Below, piece after piece: positions 54,214 to 63,260 of a DNA stretch of 64,000 nt. A program made the translations under genes and the position numbers. Position 1 is the first letter of the stretch. Every line of letters starts with the position of its first letter. Where the stretch lies: positions 1 to 64,000 of the forward strand of contig JANYKN010000007.1 in the NCBI GenBank assembly GCA_025361565.1, written 5' to 3'. The notes under the pieces were generated by a model. The model saw only the letters and a list, made by a program, of their open reading frames with translations, did no database searches and was not told the DNA's origin. The stretch is from Bacteroidota bacterium. Its GTDB lineage: Bacteria; Bacteroidota; Bacteroidia; Bacteroidales; NBLH01.

Positions 54214-57200
54214 ATGCTGAATAGCTTAAAAATATTTCTTTTAGCTGTATTTTTTGCATTTAGGTTCAACTCCTACTCGCAATTAAAAGAAATTTCTTTT
54301 GAACTTTATACCCATCTAAATGGATTATCAAATAGCCATGTAAATTGTATTTGTCAGGATGCCAAAGGGTTTATGTGGTTTGGAACAGATTATGGTGTCA
54401 ATAAATTTGACGGTTTTAAATTTGTAAACTACACCAATAATCCAAACGACAAATATAGTTTACCTAGCGATGAAGTTTCAGCTCTTTACCTTGATAACAA
54501 AGGTTATTTATGGGTTGGCAGCTATAATGGACTAGCTAAATTTGACCATCTGACAGAGAAATTCCAAAACTACTTTGTAAACAAAGATTCAAATCAATAT
54601 TATAAACCTGTTAGGGCAATAGTTGGCGACTCGTCATCTAATATATGGATTGGAACCTCCGGAAAAGGGGTAATGGTGATTGATGCCAACACAGGTTTTG
54701 AATTAAAGTCACAAAATGATTTATTGACTCAATTGATTGGGGATGAGTTTGTATATTCCCTTCTTATTGATCATAATAAAAACCTTTGGATTGGTACTGA
54801 AGGAAATGGAATAAAAGTATACAATCCTAATACTAATACAGTTAAGCATTATACTGCAAATAACTCAGTACTAAAAAGTAATTGGATTTTAACCTTATTC
54901 GAAGATAAAAATGGTAATATTTGGATTGGAACACGAGGCGGTGGTTTGTCTATCTTTAATACAAAAAAACAGGAATTTATAAATAGTTTGCAAATAGAAG
55001 GAATTCAGGATGAGATTTATTCCTTTACATACAGCAAAGACAGTTCCATATGGATTGGAACAAACGATGGCGGTTTAATTATTTATAATGACAGAACCAA
55101 TCATTTTATTAAGCATAAAGCCTATGCCGAAGATGAACGGTTTAAGTCAAAAAGAATCCGGGCTATGTTTACCGATAAATATGGTAATATTTGGCTTGGT
55201 ATTCACCAATTGGGTATTAGTTTAATGAAAAACTATGATCATCCATTTCGAAATTCGAATATCAAACTCCCTGCAATGGCGCAGTTAGCAAATTACTCAA
55301 TTTTAGGGATTTTGCTAGACAGTAAAAGTAATTTATGGCTGGGCACAGATGGAAACGGTTTAATCAAATACAATTTAAAAACTAAAAATTATTGTCATTA
55401 TCTCACAGATAAATCGAAACCAAATTCACTTCCCGATAATGTGGTAAGGACCATTTATGAAGACAAATTTAAAAATATATGGATTGGGACCTATAAAGGA
55501 GGACTTTCTAAATTTAGCGAAGCTTTCAACAATTTTAAAAATTTTTCACATAAACCAACCGATCCGCTTTCATTAAGTTACAACGATGTGGTTGCCATGG
55601 TCGAAGATGATAAAGATCGGTTATGGATTGCTACAAACGGTGGTGGACTTAATTTATTAAACCCTGACAATCAAAGCTTTACACACTTTTCATCTAAGGA
55701 TTATATAAATAAAACAACAATTTGCAGCGAATGGCTAACCTGTCTTTACTGCGACTCCAGAGGTTATTTATGGATGGGTTCCTATTGGGGCCTTAGCAGA
55801 TTTGATCCGAAAAATTTATTTTTTGAAAATTATTATAATGAATCAAATAATCCGGGTTCACTCTCCAATAATATCGTTTTTTGTATAAATGAGGATCATT
55901 TGGGAAATATTTGGATCGGTACAAAAAGCGGACTCAATAAATTGGATATCAAATCAAACAAATTTACACATCTCGGAATTAAAGAAGGGCTGCCCAATGA
56001 AGTAATTAATTCAATTTTAGCTGACAAACAAAATAACTTCTGGCTTGCAAGCAATAATGGTTTGTCAAGATATAACTATTCAACTGGCGAAATTAAAAGT
56101 TTCTATTATCAGGATGGGCTTATAAGTAATGAATTTATACATAATTCAAATTACATTGCTCCTAATGGTCAATTTTTCCTGGGTAGTGTATTTGGTTTTG
56201 ATTCCTTTTTCCCTGATAGTATACAAGTCAATGATTATTTTCCCAAAGTGCTCATTACTGAATTTAAAATATTTAATAAATCAGTTCCAATTGGAAAAAT
56301 GGATGACGGCAGAATAATTATTAAACAATCTATTACAGAAGCTCCAGAAATAAAACTGGACTATTATGACAACAGCTTTTCATTCGATTTTGTAGCCTTG
56401 GATTATGTCCTTCCAGAACGAGTAATGTATGCTTGCAAAATGGAAGGTTTTGAAACAAACTGGAACTATTTGGATTTTAAAAGGAGGTTTATTACTTATA
56501 CAAATCTTGATCCGGGTACTTATACTTTTATGGTCAAAGCTTCGAGCAGAAAAGACGAATGGGGAGAAGAAGTTACCAAAGTTACTATTAACATTCGGCC
56601 TCCCATTTGGCAAACAGCTTGGGCTTATTTTATTTACGCAGTTTTATTCTCGGCTATAGGTCTTTTTGTTTGGAAATTGAATTACGATCGAATTGCTGAA
56701 AAAAGCCAATTGCGTTTTGAACGAATAAAACAAGCTCAAATTGAGAAACTAAACCAAACAAAACTTGAATTTTTTACCAATATTTCCCACGAATTCAGAA
56801 CTCCATTGACCTTAATTATTGGGCCAATCGAAAACTTGCTCGAAAATGAAAAATTAAGTCATCATTATAAAAAAACATTAAACTTGATGTCGAGAAATGC
56901 ACATCGCCTTTTGCGCCTTGTAAATCAATTACTTGACTTAAGAAAGATTGAGAAAGGAAACCTCAATTTACAAGCCAGGGAATCAGATTTAGTGCATTTT
57001 GTTGGTGAAATATTCCAGGCATTTGAAGAACTTGCTAAAAGAAAAAATATCAGCTATGAATTTGTAAAAAATGTTGACGAATTAATAATGTATTTCGATC
57101 ACGATAAATTGGATAAAATCCTGTTTAACTTACTCTCAAATGCATTTAAATTTACCATGTCCAACGGGCAAATATGTTTAATCATTAAAAGTATTTCCAA

Positions 57201-58353
57201 TGGCAGTGGGGATTATCCAAATGGAAATGTCCAAATTATTGTTGAAGACAATGGAAAAGGAATGTCCCCACATGTTTTAGATCAAATTTTTGAACGCTTT
57301 TATCAAGAGCCTGAAGCCGTTGGTTCTATTCAAAAAGGTACAGGAATTGGACTATCACTGACCAAAAGTTTGGTTGAAATTCACCATGGAAAAATTCAAG
57401 TAGAAAGTAAAAAAGGAGAAGGAAGCGTATTTACGGTTACACTTCCATTGGGAAAATCACATTTATCGGAAGATGAAATTGCCATAACAGAAAACACAAA
57501 AACAATTGTAGATGAACATCAGCCTTTGGTATATGAAGAATATGAAGAAACTTCATTTTTAAATACTGGCGATAAAGAAGCAGATGAAAACGCCCCACTC
57601 ATTTTACTTGTTGAAGATAATGATGATGTGCGTTCCTATATAAAATCAGGGCTTAAAGATAAATATCGCATTGCAGAAGCTGAAAATGGAAAGGAAGGGC
57701 TTGAGAAAACACACAACCTAATGCCCGATTTAATTATTAGTGATGTTATGATGCCCGAAATGGACGGTATAACCTTTTGTAAAAAAATAAAAACAGAACT
57801 GGTCAGCTGCCACATCCCTGTGATATTGCTCACCGCAAAAACATCTATTGAGCATAGAATTGAAGGTTTAGAAACCGGCGCCGATTCTTATATACCAAAG
57901 CCATTTAATCCCAGGCACCTGCTTGTAAGAGTTCAAAAATTGATCGAATTGAGGCTCATTCTTAAAGATAAATTTAAAAATGACATGAATTTTGAGCCCA
58001 TAGATATGGCTATCACTTCTGTAGACAAAAAATTTCTAAATAAAGCCGTTGAATTAATTAAACAAAAAATATCAGATACTGACCTTGGGGTTGAAACTCT
58101 TGGAAATGAGATTGGCATGAGCCGAGGTCACTTGTACAGAAAACTTAAAGGACTGGTTGGCCAAACGCCTAGTGAATTTATCCGAACTATTCGATTAAAA
58201 CAAGCAGCACATTTGTTAACTAATGAAGATATCCCGGTTTCTGAAGTAGGCTACCTGGTCGGTTTTACTTCTCCATCCTATTTTTCAAGTTGTTTTAACA
58301 AACAATATGGCCTCACACCTACCCAATATAGAGAATTACCACAAAGTGACTAA
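54214..58353 (+). CDS. Hybrid two-component system regulator (HTCS) of the mannan locus
   Basis: 1379 residues. A signal peptide (about 1-22) is followed by two seven-bladed propellers of Reg_prop repeats (many IWIGT and LWIGT strands, about 30-680), a Y_Y_Y domain (about 700-790), and one membrane helix (about 799-822, WAYFIYAVLFSAIGLFVW). Next are HisKA with the phospho-acceptor in FTNISHEFRTPLT (near residue 858), HATPase_c (VEDNGKGM, GTGIGLSLTKSLVE), REC (from about 1129, phospho-Asp in SDVMMPEMDG near 1175) and an AraC-type HTH (about 1269-1375). It should sense a mannan oligosaccharide in the periplasm and activate the genes that follow. Confidence 0.95.
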   Translation: MLNSLKIFLLAVFFAFRFNSYSQLKEISFELYTHLNGLSNSHVNCICQDAKGFMWFGTDYGVNKFDGFKFVNYTNNPNDKYSLPSDEVSALYLDNKGYLWVGSYNGLAKFDHLTEKFQNYFVNKDSNQYYKPVRAIVGDSSSNIWIGTSGKGVMVIDANTGFELKSQNDLLTQLIGDEFVYSLLIDHNKNLWIGTEGNGIKVYNPNTNTVKHYTANNSVLKSNWILTLFEDKNGNIWIGTRGGGLSIFNTKKQEFINSLQIEGIQDEIYSFTYSKDSSIWIGTNDGGLIIYNDRTNHFIKHKAYAEDERFKSKRIRAMFTDKYGNIWLGIHQLGISLMKNYDHPFRNSNIKLPAMAQLANYSILGILLDSKSNLWLGTDGNGLIKYNLKTKNYCHYLTDKSKPNSLPDNVVRTIYEDKFKNIWIGTYKGGLSKFSEAFNNFKNFSHKPTDPLSLSYNDVVAMVEDDKDRLWIATNGGGLNLLNPDNQSFTHFSSKDYINKTTICSEWLTCLYCDSRGYLWMGSYWGLSRFDPKNLFFENYYNESNNPGSLSNNIVFCINEDHLGNIWIGTKSGLNKLDIKSNKFTHLGIKEGLPNEVINSILADKQNNFWLASNNGLSRYNYSTGEIKSFYYQDGLISNEFIHNSNYIAPNGQFFLGSVFGFDSFFPDSIQVNDYFPKVLITEFKIFNKSVPIGKMDDGRIIIKQSITEAPEIKLDYYDNSFSFDFVALDYVLPERVMYACKMEGFETNWNYLDFKRRFITYTNLDPGTYTFMVKASSRKDEWGEEVTKVTINIRPPIWQTAWAYFIYAVLFSAIGLFVWKLNYDRIAEKSQLRFERIKQAQIEKLNQTKLEFFTNISHEFRTPLTLIIGPIENLLENEKLSHHYKKTLNLMSRNAHRLLRLVNQLLDLRKIEKGNLNLQARESDLVHFVGEIFQAFEELAKRKNISYEFVKNVDELIMYFDHDKLDKILFNLLSNAFKFTMSNGQICLIIKSISNGSGDYPNGNVQIIVEDNGKGMSPHVLDQIFERFYQEPEAVGSIQKGTGIGLSLTKSLVEIHHGKIQVESKKGEGSVFTVTLPLGKSHLSEDEIAITENTKTIVDEHQPLVYEEYEETSFLNTGDKEADENAPLILLVEDNDDVRSYIKSGLKDKYRIAEAENGKEGLEKTHNLMPDLIISDVMMPEMDGITFCKKIKTELVSCHIPVILLTAKTSIEHRIEGLETGADSYIPKPFNPRHLLVRVQKLIELRLILKDKFKNDMNFEPIDMAITSVDKKFLNKAVELIKQKISDTDLGVETLGNEIGMSRGHLYRKLKGLVGQTPSEFIRTIRLKQAAHLLTNEDIPVSEVGYLVGFTSPSYFSSCFNKQYGLTPTQYRELPQSD

Positions 58354-58454
58354 CAGTCAATAAATTAATCCTCTTTCATTTATTTTCATCCATTAAAAAG
58401 TTACATAATTTATAGCTTTTAATACATAATTATTAGTCATGTGACATGCACAAC

Positions 58455-58505
58455 ATCATATGATACATATATTATAAAGGTTCTGTTGAAAGAGCAATAC
58501 CTTTG
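58455..58505 (+). promoter_or_regulatory. Promoter and palindrome upstream of the mannanase gene
   Basis: TACCTTTG (58498-58505) fits TAnnTTTG, but no TTTG stands 19 bases upstream, as expected for an activator-dependent promoter. ATCATATGAT (58455-58464) is a perfect palindrome about 34 bases upstream of the -7 box. It is a candidate HTCS site, though AraC-type HTCS proteins often use direct repeats. Confidence 0.4.
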
Positions 58506-58540
58506 ATAGAATAAACATTCTTTCCATTAAAGGTTTTATA

Positions 58541-59662
58541 ATGAAATTTACTATACTTATTATTTTAGCATTAGCATTTAATGCTTGCACAAATTTGGAG
58601 AATCCGAAATCGGAAAGGATTGAAAATACTGATTCTGGCCTTATTGATAGAAATGCCACCCTTGAAACAAAGGCTTTATATAATAACCTCAAAAAATTAT
58701 CAAAAACAAATATTTTATATGGTCATCAGGACGACATGGCCTATGGTGTAGGTTGGTGGAATGTTGAAGACAGATCAGATGTTAAAGAAGTTTGTGGAAG
58801 TTATCCTGCAGTTTTTGGATGGGAACTTGGTGATCTTGGCCAAGAAAGGAGCCTGGACTCAGTGCTTTTTACAGACATTCAAAATTGGATTGTAAAAGCA
58901 TACAAGCTAGGAGCTGTAAATACTGTAAGTTGGCATATGGATAATCCAATTAACAGCAAAGATAGCTGGAATTGTACAAAAGCGGTTTATAGTATCCTCC
59001 CTGGTGGTGTAAAGCATAACTATTATAAAAATCTCCTTAAAACATTTGCGGGTTTTGATGCCAAATTGGTTGATGATAATGGAACTGCTATTCCTATTAT
59101 TTTCAGGCCTTTTCATGAACAAAATGGAAGTTGGTTTTGGTGGGGAAAAAATAACTGCACAAAGGAAGAATATAAATCCCTTTGGCAATTTACTGTTCAT
59201 TATTTGCGAGATTCACTGAACATCCATAACTTAATATATGTCTATTCACCTGATGGACAGTTCGATGACTATATGGATCGCTATCCAGGCAACGATTATG
59301 TTGATGTGATGGGCCTTGATTATTACTTCAGGGGCAAGATTGACAGCAAGCATATTGAACACTTTACAAAAACGCTTATCGAATTAACAAAATCAGCTAA
59401 ATCAAATAATAAATATGCCACTCTAAGTGAAACAGGTTATCAATCATTACCTGATTCATTATGGCACACAAAAGCTATTTTAAATCCAATAAAAAATAAC
59501 AAAGGCAAAATAGAACTGGCTTATATGCTGTGTTGGAGAAACGCTAATAGGATACATCATTTTACACCCTATCCGGGACATCCATCGGCCAAAGACTTTA
59601 AAGTTTTTTATTCCGATCCGTTTACGCTTTTTGCAAATGATATTAAAGATCTCTACAAATAA
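58541..59662 (+). CDS. GH26 endo-beta-1,4-mannanase, lipoprotein
   Basis: 373 residues. The signal ends at a lipobox (FNAC, C16), so the enzyme is membrane-anchored. The GH26 barrel shows ILYGHQDDMAYGVGW, the acid/base glutamate E193 in FRPFHEQNGSWFWWG, and the nucleophile E297 in TLSETGYQ. It cuts beta-mannan internally; members next to a GH130 and a symporter typically release mannobiose. It is the first structural gene after the regulator. Confidence 0.93.
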   Translation: MKFTILIILALAFNACTNLENPKSERIENTDSGLIDRNATLETKALYNNLKKLSKTNILYGHQDDMAYGVGWWNVEDRSDVKEVCGSYPAVFGWELGDLGQERSLDSVLFTDIQNWIVKAYKLGAVNTVSWHMDNPINSKDSWNCTKAVYSILPGGVKHNYYKNLLKTFAGFDAKLVDDNGTAIPIIFRPFHEQNGSWFWWGKNNCTKEEYKSLWQFTVHYLRDSLNIHNLIYVYSPDGQFDDYMDRYPGNDYVDVMGLDYYFRGKIDSKHIEHFTKTLIELTKSAKSNNKYATLSETGYQSLPDSLWHTKAILNPIKNNKGKIELAYMLCWRNANRIHHFTPYPGHPSAKDFKVFYSDPFTLFANDIKDLYK

Positions 59663-59718
59663 TAAATATGGAATTTTTGAAAAATATAGTATCCATGGTT
59701 ACAAGCAGCTAATTAAAT

Positions 59719-61617
59719 ATGAAATTAAGTATGTTAGACATATTAATTGTACTGCTCTATCTCTCATCTTTAGTGGTAATTAGTCTCATCCTGAAAAAAA
59801 AGGCTTCTAAAAATATAGATGCCTATCTGTTGGGTAGCAATAAATTGCCATGGTATATGCTTGGTTTATCAAACGCAACAGGCATGTTTGATTTTTCCAC
59901 CATGATCTGGCTAGTTACTCTGGTCTTTGTTTACGGTTTAAAAAGTATATGGATTCTTTGGCTATTGCCTGCATTTAACCAAATTTTTTTAATGGTTTAT
60001 CTCTCTGCATGGATTAGGCGTTCAAATGTTAAAACCGGAGCCGAGTGGATTGATACAAGGTTTGGCAAAAGTAGGCAAAGTAATATGGCAAGATTGATTG
60101 TTGTTGTTTTTGCACTGTTTTGCTGTTTGGGATTTATGGCTTATGGCTACATAGGCATTGGAAAATTTATTGATATTTTTCTATCATGGCAATATATTTC
60201 AACATATCTGCCATTTAGTTTACCAAAAGAATTTGTACCTCACCTCTATGGTATATTAATAATGATGTTTGCAGTATTTTATGCCATACTTGGTGGAATG
60301 ACAGGTATTGTTTGGGCAGATATATTGCAATACCTTATCATTACTATCTCTGCCATTGTTATTGGACTACTGGCAATGGATGCAATGGCTTCGTATCCTC
60401 TAAACGTACCTAACGAATGGCATAGTCCGCTTTTTGGCTGGAAACTAAATATGGACTGGACAGGGATAATCGATGAAGTTAACTACAAAATAAACAACGA
60501 CGGTTATTCCTTATTTTCAATCTTTTTTATGATGATGTTATTTAAAGGCGTCCTTGTGAGCTTTGCCGGTCCGATGCCAAATAACGAGATGCAAAAAATC
60601 CTATCGGCCAAGTCACCAAAAGAAGCAGCCAAAATGAGTGGGTTTGCATCTGTGGCGTTAATGCCAGTAAGGTATTTGATGATTGCAGGTTTTGCCATTC
60701 TTGGAATTATTTATTATAACCAGCTAAACCTCACAGTTTCAGGTAAAATAGATTACGCTCAGATAATTCCATCTACAGTAAACAAATTTGTACCAATTAG
60801 CTTATTGGGCATAATGCTAGCCGGTTTAATAGCAGGATTTATCTCAACTTTTGCAGCCACTCTAAATACAGTACAAGCTTATATTGTGAACGATATTTAT
60901 TTAAAGTACATAAACCCTGATGCATCTGACAAAAAAATTGGTTCAATGAACTATTATACCGGTATACTAGCTGTAATTGCTTGTATTCTTGCCGGGATTC
61001 TTAGCAAAAATGCAAACAGTTCTATGGTGTGGATTGTATCAGGATTAAGCACTAGTTATGTTGTCTCCAATATACTAAAATGGCATTGGTGGAGATTCAA
61101 TGGCAATGGATATTTCTGGGGAATGATTGCCGGATTATTATCAACATTGATTTTCTCTGTCATTTTGCCGGATTCAATGGCTTTATATTATTTTCCATTC
61201 CTGCTAATAATTTCTGTAATCGGATGTTTTGCAGGCACTTATTTTGGATCACCAACAAACAACGAAACATTGATAACTTTTTACTGCTCTGTTCATCCAT
61301 GGGGATTCTGGAATCCTGTATATGAAATGGCAAAAGCTATGAATCCAGGATTCGAAAAAAACAAATCATTTGGTACAGATATGCTGAATGTCGTTTTGGG
61401 GATTATTGCCCAAACTTCATTGGTGCTTATTCCTATTTATTTGGTGTTGATGGATTCTCAACCTTTGTTTATATCCATAATAATTTTTCTGTTTTGCGCC
61501 ATTATTTTAAAAAAAACATGGTGGGACAAACTCGAAAATGAAGAAAATGAATACCCAAAAAGGTTTGGAGCAAATAAATCAATATATCATAATTATATAG
61601 TTCAAAAAAAAATTTAG
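59719..61617 (+). CDS. Sodium:sugar symporter (SSS family) of the mannan locus
   Basis: 632 residues with about 14 transmembrane helices. The N-terminus (MLDILIVLLYLSSLVVISLIL, DAYLLGSNKLPWYMLGLSNATGMFDFSTMIWLV) and GGMTGIVWADILQYLIIT, plus GIMLAGLIAGFISTFAATLNTVQAYIVNDIY (sodium-site region), are typical of the solute:sodium symporter family. A C-terminal extension of about 100 residues holds extra helices. The likely substrate is beta-1,4-mannobiose, inferred from the flanking GH26 and GH130 genes; the direct sequence evidence is only for the SSS family. Confidence 0.9.
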   Translation: MKLSMLDILIVLLYLSSLVVISLILKKKASKNIDAYLLGSNKLPWYMLGLSNATGMFDFSTMIWLVTLVFVYGLKSIWILWLLPAFNQIFLMVYLSAWIRRSNVKTGAEWIDTRFGKSRQSNMARLIVVVFALFCCLGFMAYGYIGIGKFIDIFLSWQYISTYLPFSLPKEFVPHLYGILIMMFAVFYAILGGMTGIVWADILQYLIITISAIVIGLLAMDAMASYPLNVPNEWHSPLFGWKLNMDWTGIIDEVNYKINNDGYSLFSIFFMMMLFKGVLVSFAGPMPNNEMQKILSAKSPKEAAKMSGFASVALMPVRYLMIAGFAILGIIYYNQLNLTVSGKIDYAQIIPSTVNKFVPISLLGIMLAGLIAGFISTFAATLNTVQAYIVNDIYLKYINPDASDKKIGSMNYYTGILAVIACILAGILSKNANSSMVWIVSGLSTSYVVSNILKWHWWRFNGNGYFWGMIAGLLSTLIFSVILPDSMALYYFPFLLIISVIGCFAGTYFGSPTNNETLITFYCSVHPWGFWNPVYEMAKAMNPGFEKNKSFGTDMLNVVLGIIAQTSLVLIPIYLVLMDSQPLFISIIIFLFCAIILKKTWWDKLENEENEYPKRFGANKSIYHNYIVQKKI

Positions 61618-61648
61618 GTTAATCATTTTAAAAAAGTTGATTTTGAAA

Positions 61649-61733
61649 GCTATGATCAAAACCGGGAATAGACAAAGTAAAATTTATTAAAAAAGGTATC
61701 GATTCAAATAAGTTTTCTGTTCCCGGTCATAGC
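61649..61733 (+). repeat. Bulged hairpin between symporter and GH130 genes
   Basis: Left arm GCTATGA (61649-61655) plus ACCGGGAA (61661-61668); right arm TTCCCGGTCATAGC (61720-61733). The right arm is the exact complement of both left blocks once the insert TCAAA and one redundant A are bulged out. The loop is about 51 bases and AT-rich. No T-tract follows, so it is not a simple terminator; RNA processing or attenuation of the downstream gene is possible. Confidence 0.5.
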
Positions 61734-61841
61734 CTAAGAGACAAAAGGAGATATCGAATTTTGTAACAAATTTAAGAATAAGAAGGCCTTATTGGTCTTT
61801 ATAATGAAACCAAAATATTATCATTCAATAAAAAACAACAA

Positions 61842-63011
61842 ATGCAATATTTTAATAATCGACTTGAAAAGTTAAATAAAGAATACAATTCCATTATTCA
61901 ACGCAAAAATGAGATAGTTGAACTTGGAAATGGAATTTTTGACCGATACAAATTCCCTGTTCTTACGGCTTCTCATGCACCTTTATTCTGGCGCTATGAT
62001 TTAAATCCCCAAACCAATCCTTATCTGCTTGAGCGGTTTGGCATTAATGCAGTTTTTAATGCTGGGGCAATAAAATTCAATGGAAAGTATGTTGTTGTTG
62101 CAAGGGTTGAAGGAAACGACCGGAAATCTTTTTTTGCAATTGCAGAAAGCGAAAACGGAATAGATAACTTCCGATTTTGGGATAAGCCTGTTATCATGCC
62201 CGAAACAGAAAATCCGGATACCAATGTATACGATATGCGATTAACACAGCACCAAGATGGTTGGATTTATGGAATTTTTTGTACCGAACGAAAAGACACT
62301 TCAAAGCCAGATGACACAACAGCGGCAGTTGCAGCGGCTGGAATTGCCCGTACAAAAGATTTAATAAAATGGGAGCGGCTAAATGATTTGATTTCCTATT
62401 CAGGACAGCAGCGCAATGTTGTTTTGCATCCCGAATTTGTTAATGGCAAATACGCATTTTATACCCGTCCACAAGATGGTTTTATTGATACAGGTTCTGG
62501 AGGAGGCATTGCATTCGGTTTATCAGATTCGATGGAAAAAGCCGAAGTAAAAGAAGAAAAAATCCTTGACCCTAAAATTTATCATACCATAACCGAAGTT
62601 AAAAACGGACAAGGCCCTGCTCCTATAAAAACGAGCAAAGGATGGCTACATCTAGCGCATGGTGTACGAAATACAGCAGCCGGTTTGCGCTATGTTCTTT
62701 ATATGTTTATGACTGATTTAAAAGATCTTACAAAGGTAACTTATCATCCGGCAGGTTATTTTATTGCGCCAATTTGCGAAGAACGTGTTGGTGATGTTTC
62801 AAATGTTGTTTTTTCAAATGGTTGGATTGCCGATGAGGAAGGAAAAGTATTTATTTATTATGCCTCTTCCGATACCAGATTACATGTTGCCACATCAACC
62901 ATCGATAAATTGCTTGACTATGCTATGAATACTGCTTCCGATAGACTTAGCTCGAATAAATCGGTTGAACAGATAATTTCAATAATTGACAAAAATTTTA
63001 ATTTCAAATGA
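61842..63011 (+). CDS. GH130 4-O-beta-mannosyl-glucose phosphorylase
   Basis: 389 residues with a five-bladed propeller fold and no signal peptide. The N-terminal [36 protein letters not shown] and [25 protein letters not shown] match Bacteroides mannosylglucose phosphorylase. The catalytic aspartate is D131 in [11 protein letters not shown]; phosphate-binding basic residues are visible in [17 protein letters not shown]. It splits mannosyl-glucose into mannose-1-phosphate and glucose. In the known pathway a mannobiose 2-epimerase must make its substrate; none is present in the window. Confidence 0.93.
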   Translation: MQYFNNRLEKLNKEYNSIIQRKNEIVELGNGIFDRYKFPVLTASHAPLFWRYDLNPQTNPYLLERFGINAVFNAGAIKFNGKYVVVARVEGNDRKSFFAIAESENGIDNFRFWDKPVIMPETENPDTNVYDMRLTQHQDGWIYGIFCTERKDTSKPDDTTAAVAAAGIARTKDLIKWERLNDLISYSGQQRNVVLHPEFVNGKYAFYTRPQDGFIDTGSGGGIAFGLSDSMEKAEVKEEKILDPKIYHTITEVKNGQGPAPIKTSKGWLHLAHGVRNTAAGLRYVLYMFMTDLKDLTKVTYHPAGYFIAPICEERVGDVSNVVFSNGWIADEEGKVFIYYASSDTRLHVATSTIDKLLDYAMNTASDRLSSNKSVEQIISIIDKNFNFK

Positions 63012-63260
63012 AAAGGAGAACACGTCTCTCCTAGACAATAATTTAAAAAAAATGAAATAAGACGTGTATATTTTATTAATAGTAACTAAAAACCTACAAC
63101 CTAAAATGAAAAGAAAGGAGAAATTATTTGAATTGAAAATGCAAACCTAAACATTAAAAAAGGGTAATTGATTAGATGACTGTGCTTTTGTTCATCAAGT
63201 TATTTACCAGGTAATTATTATTTTTTTATTTATTAACCTATCAAATTTTACGGAGGTTTT
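63012..63260. other. Leader between GH130 and SusC genes with competing hairpins
   Basis: No gene of useful size. GGAGA (63015-63019) can pair with TCTCC (63027-63031), or ACACGTCT (63020-63027) can pair with AGACGTGT (63060-63067), followed by ATATTTTATT. The two stems share bases, so they exclude each other. A 14-codon frame (63106-63150, KRKEKLFELKMQT) could be a leader peptide. A strong Shine-Dalgarno-like CGGAGG lies at 63251-63256. Confidence 0.45.
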
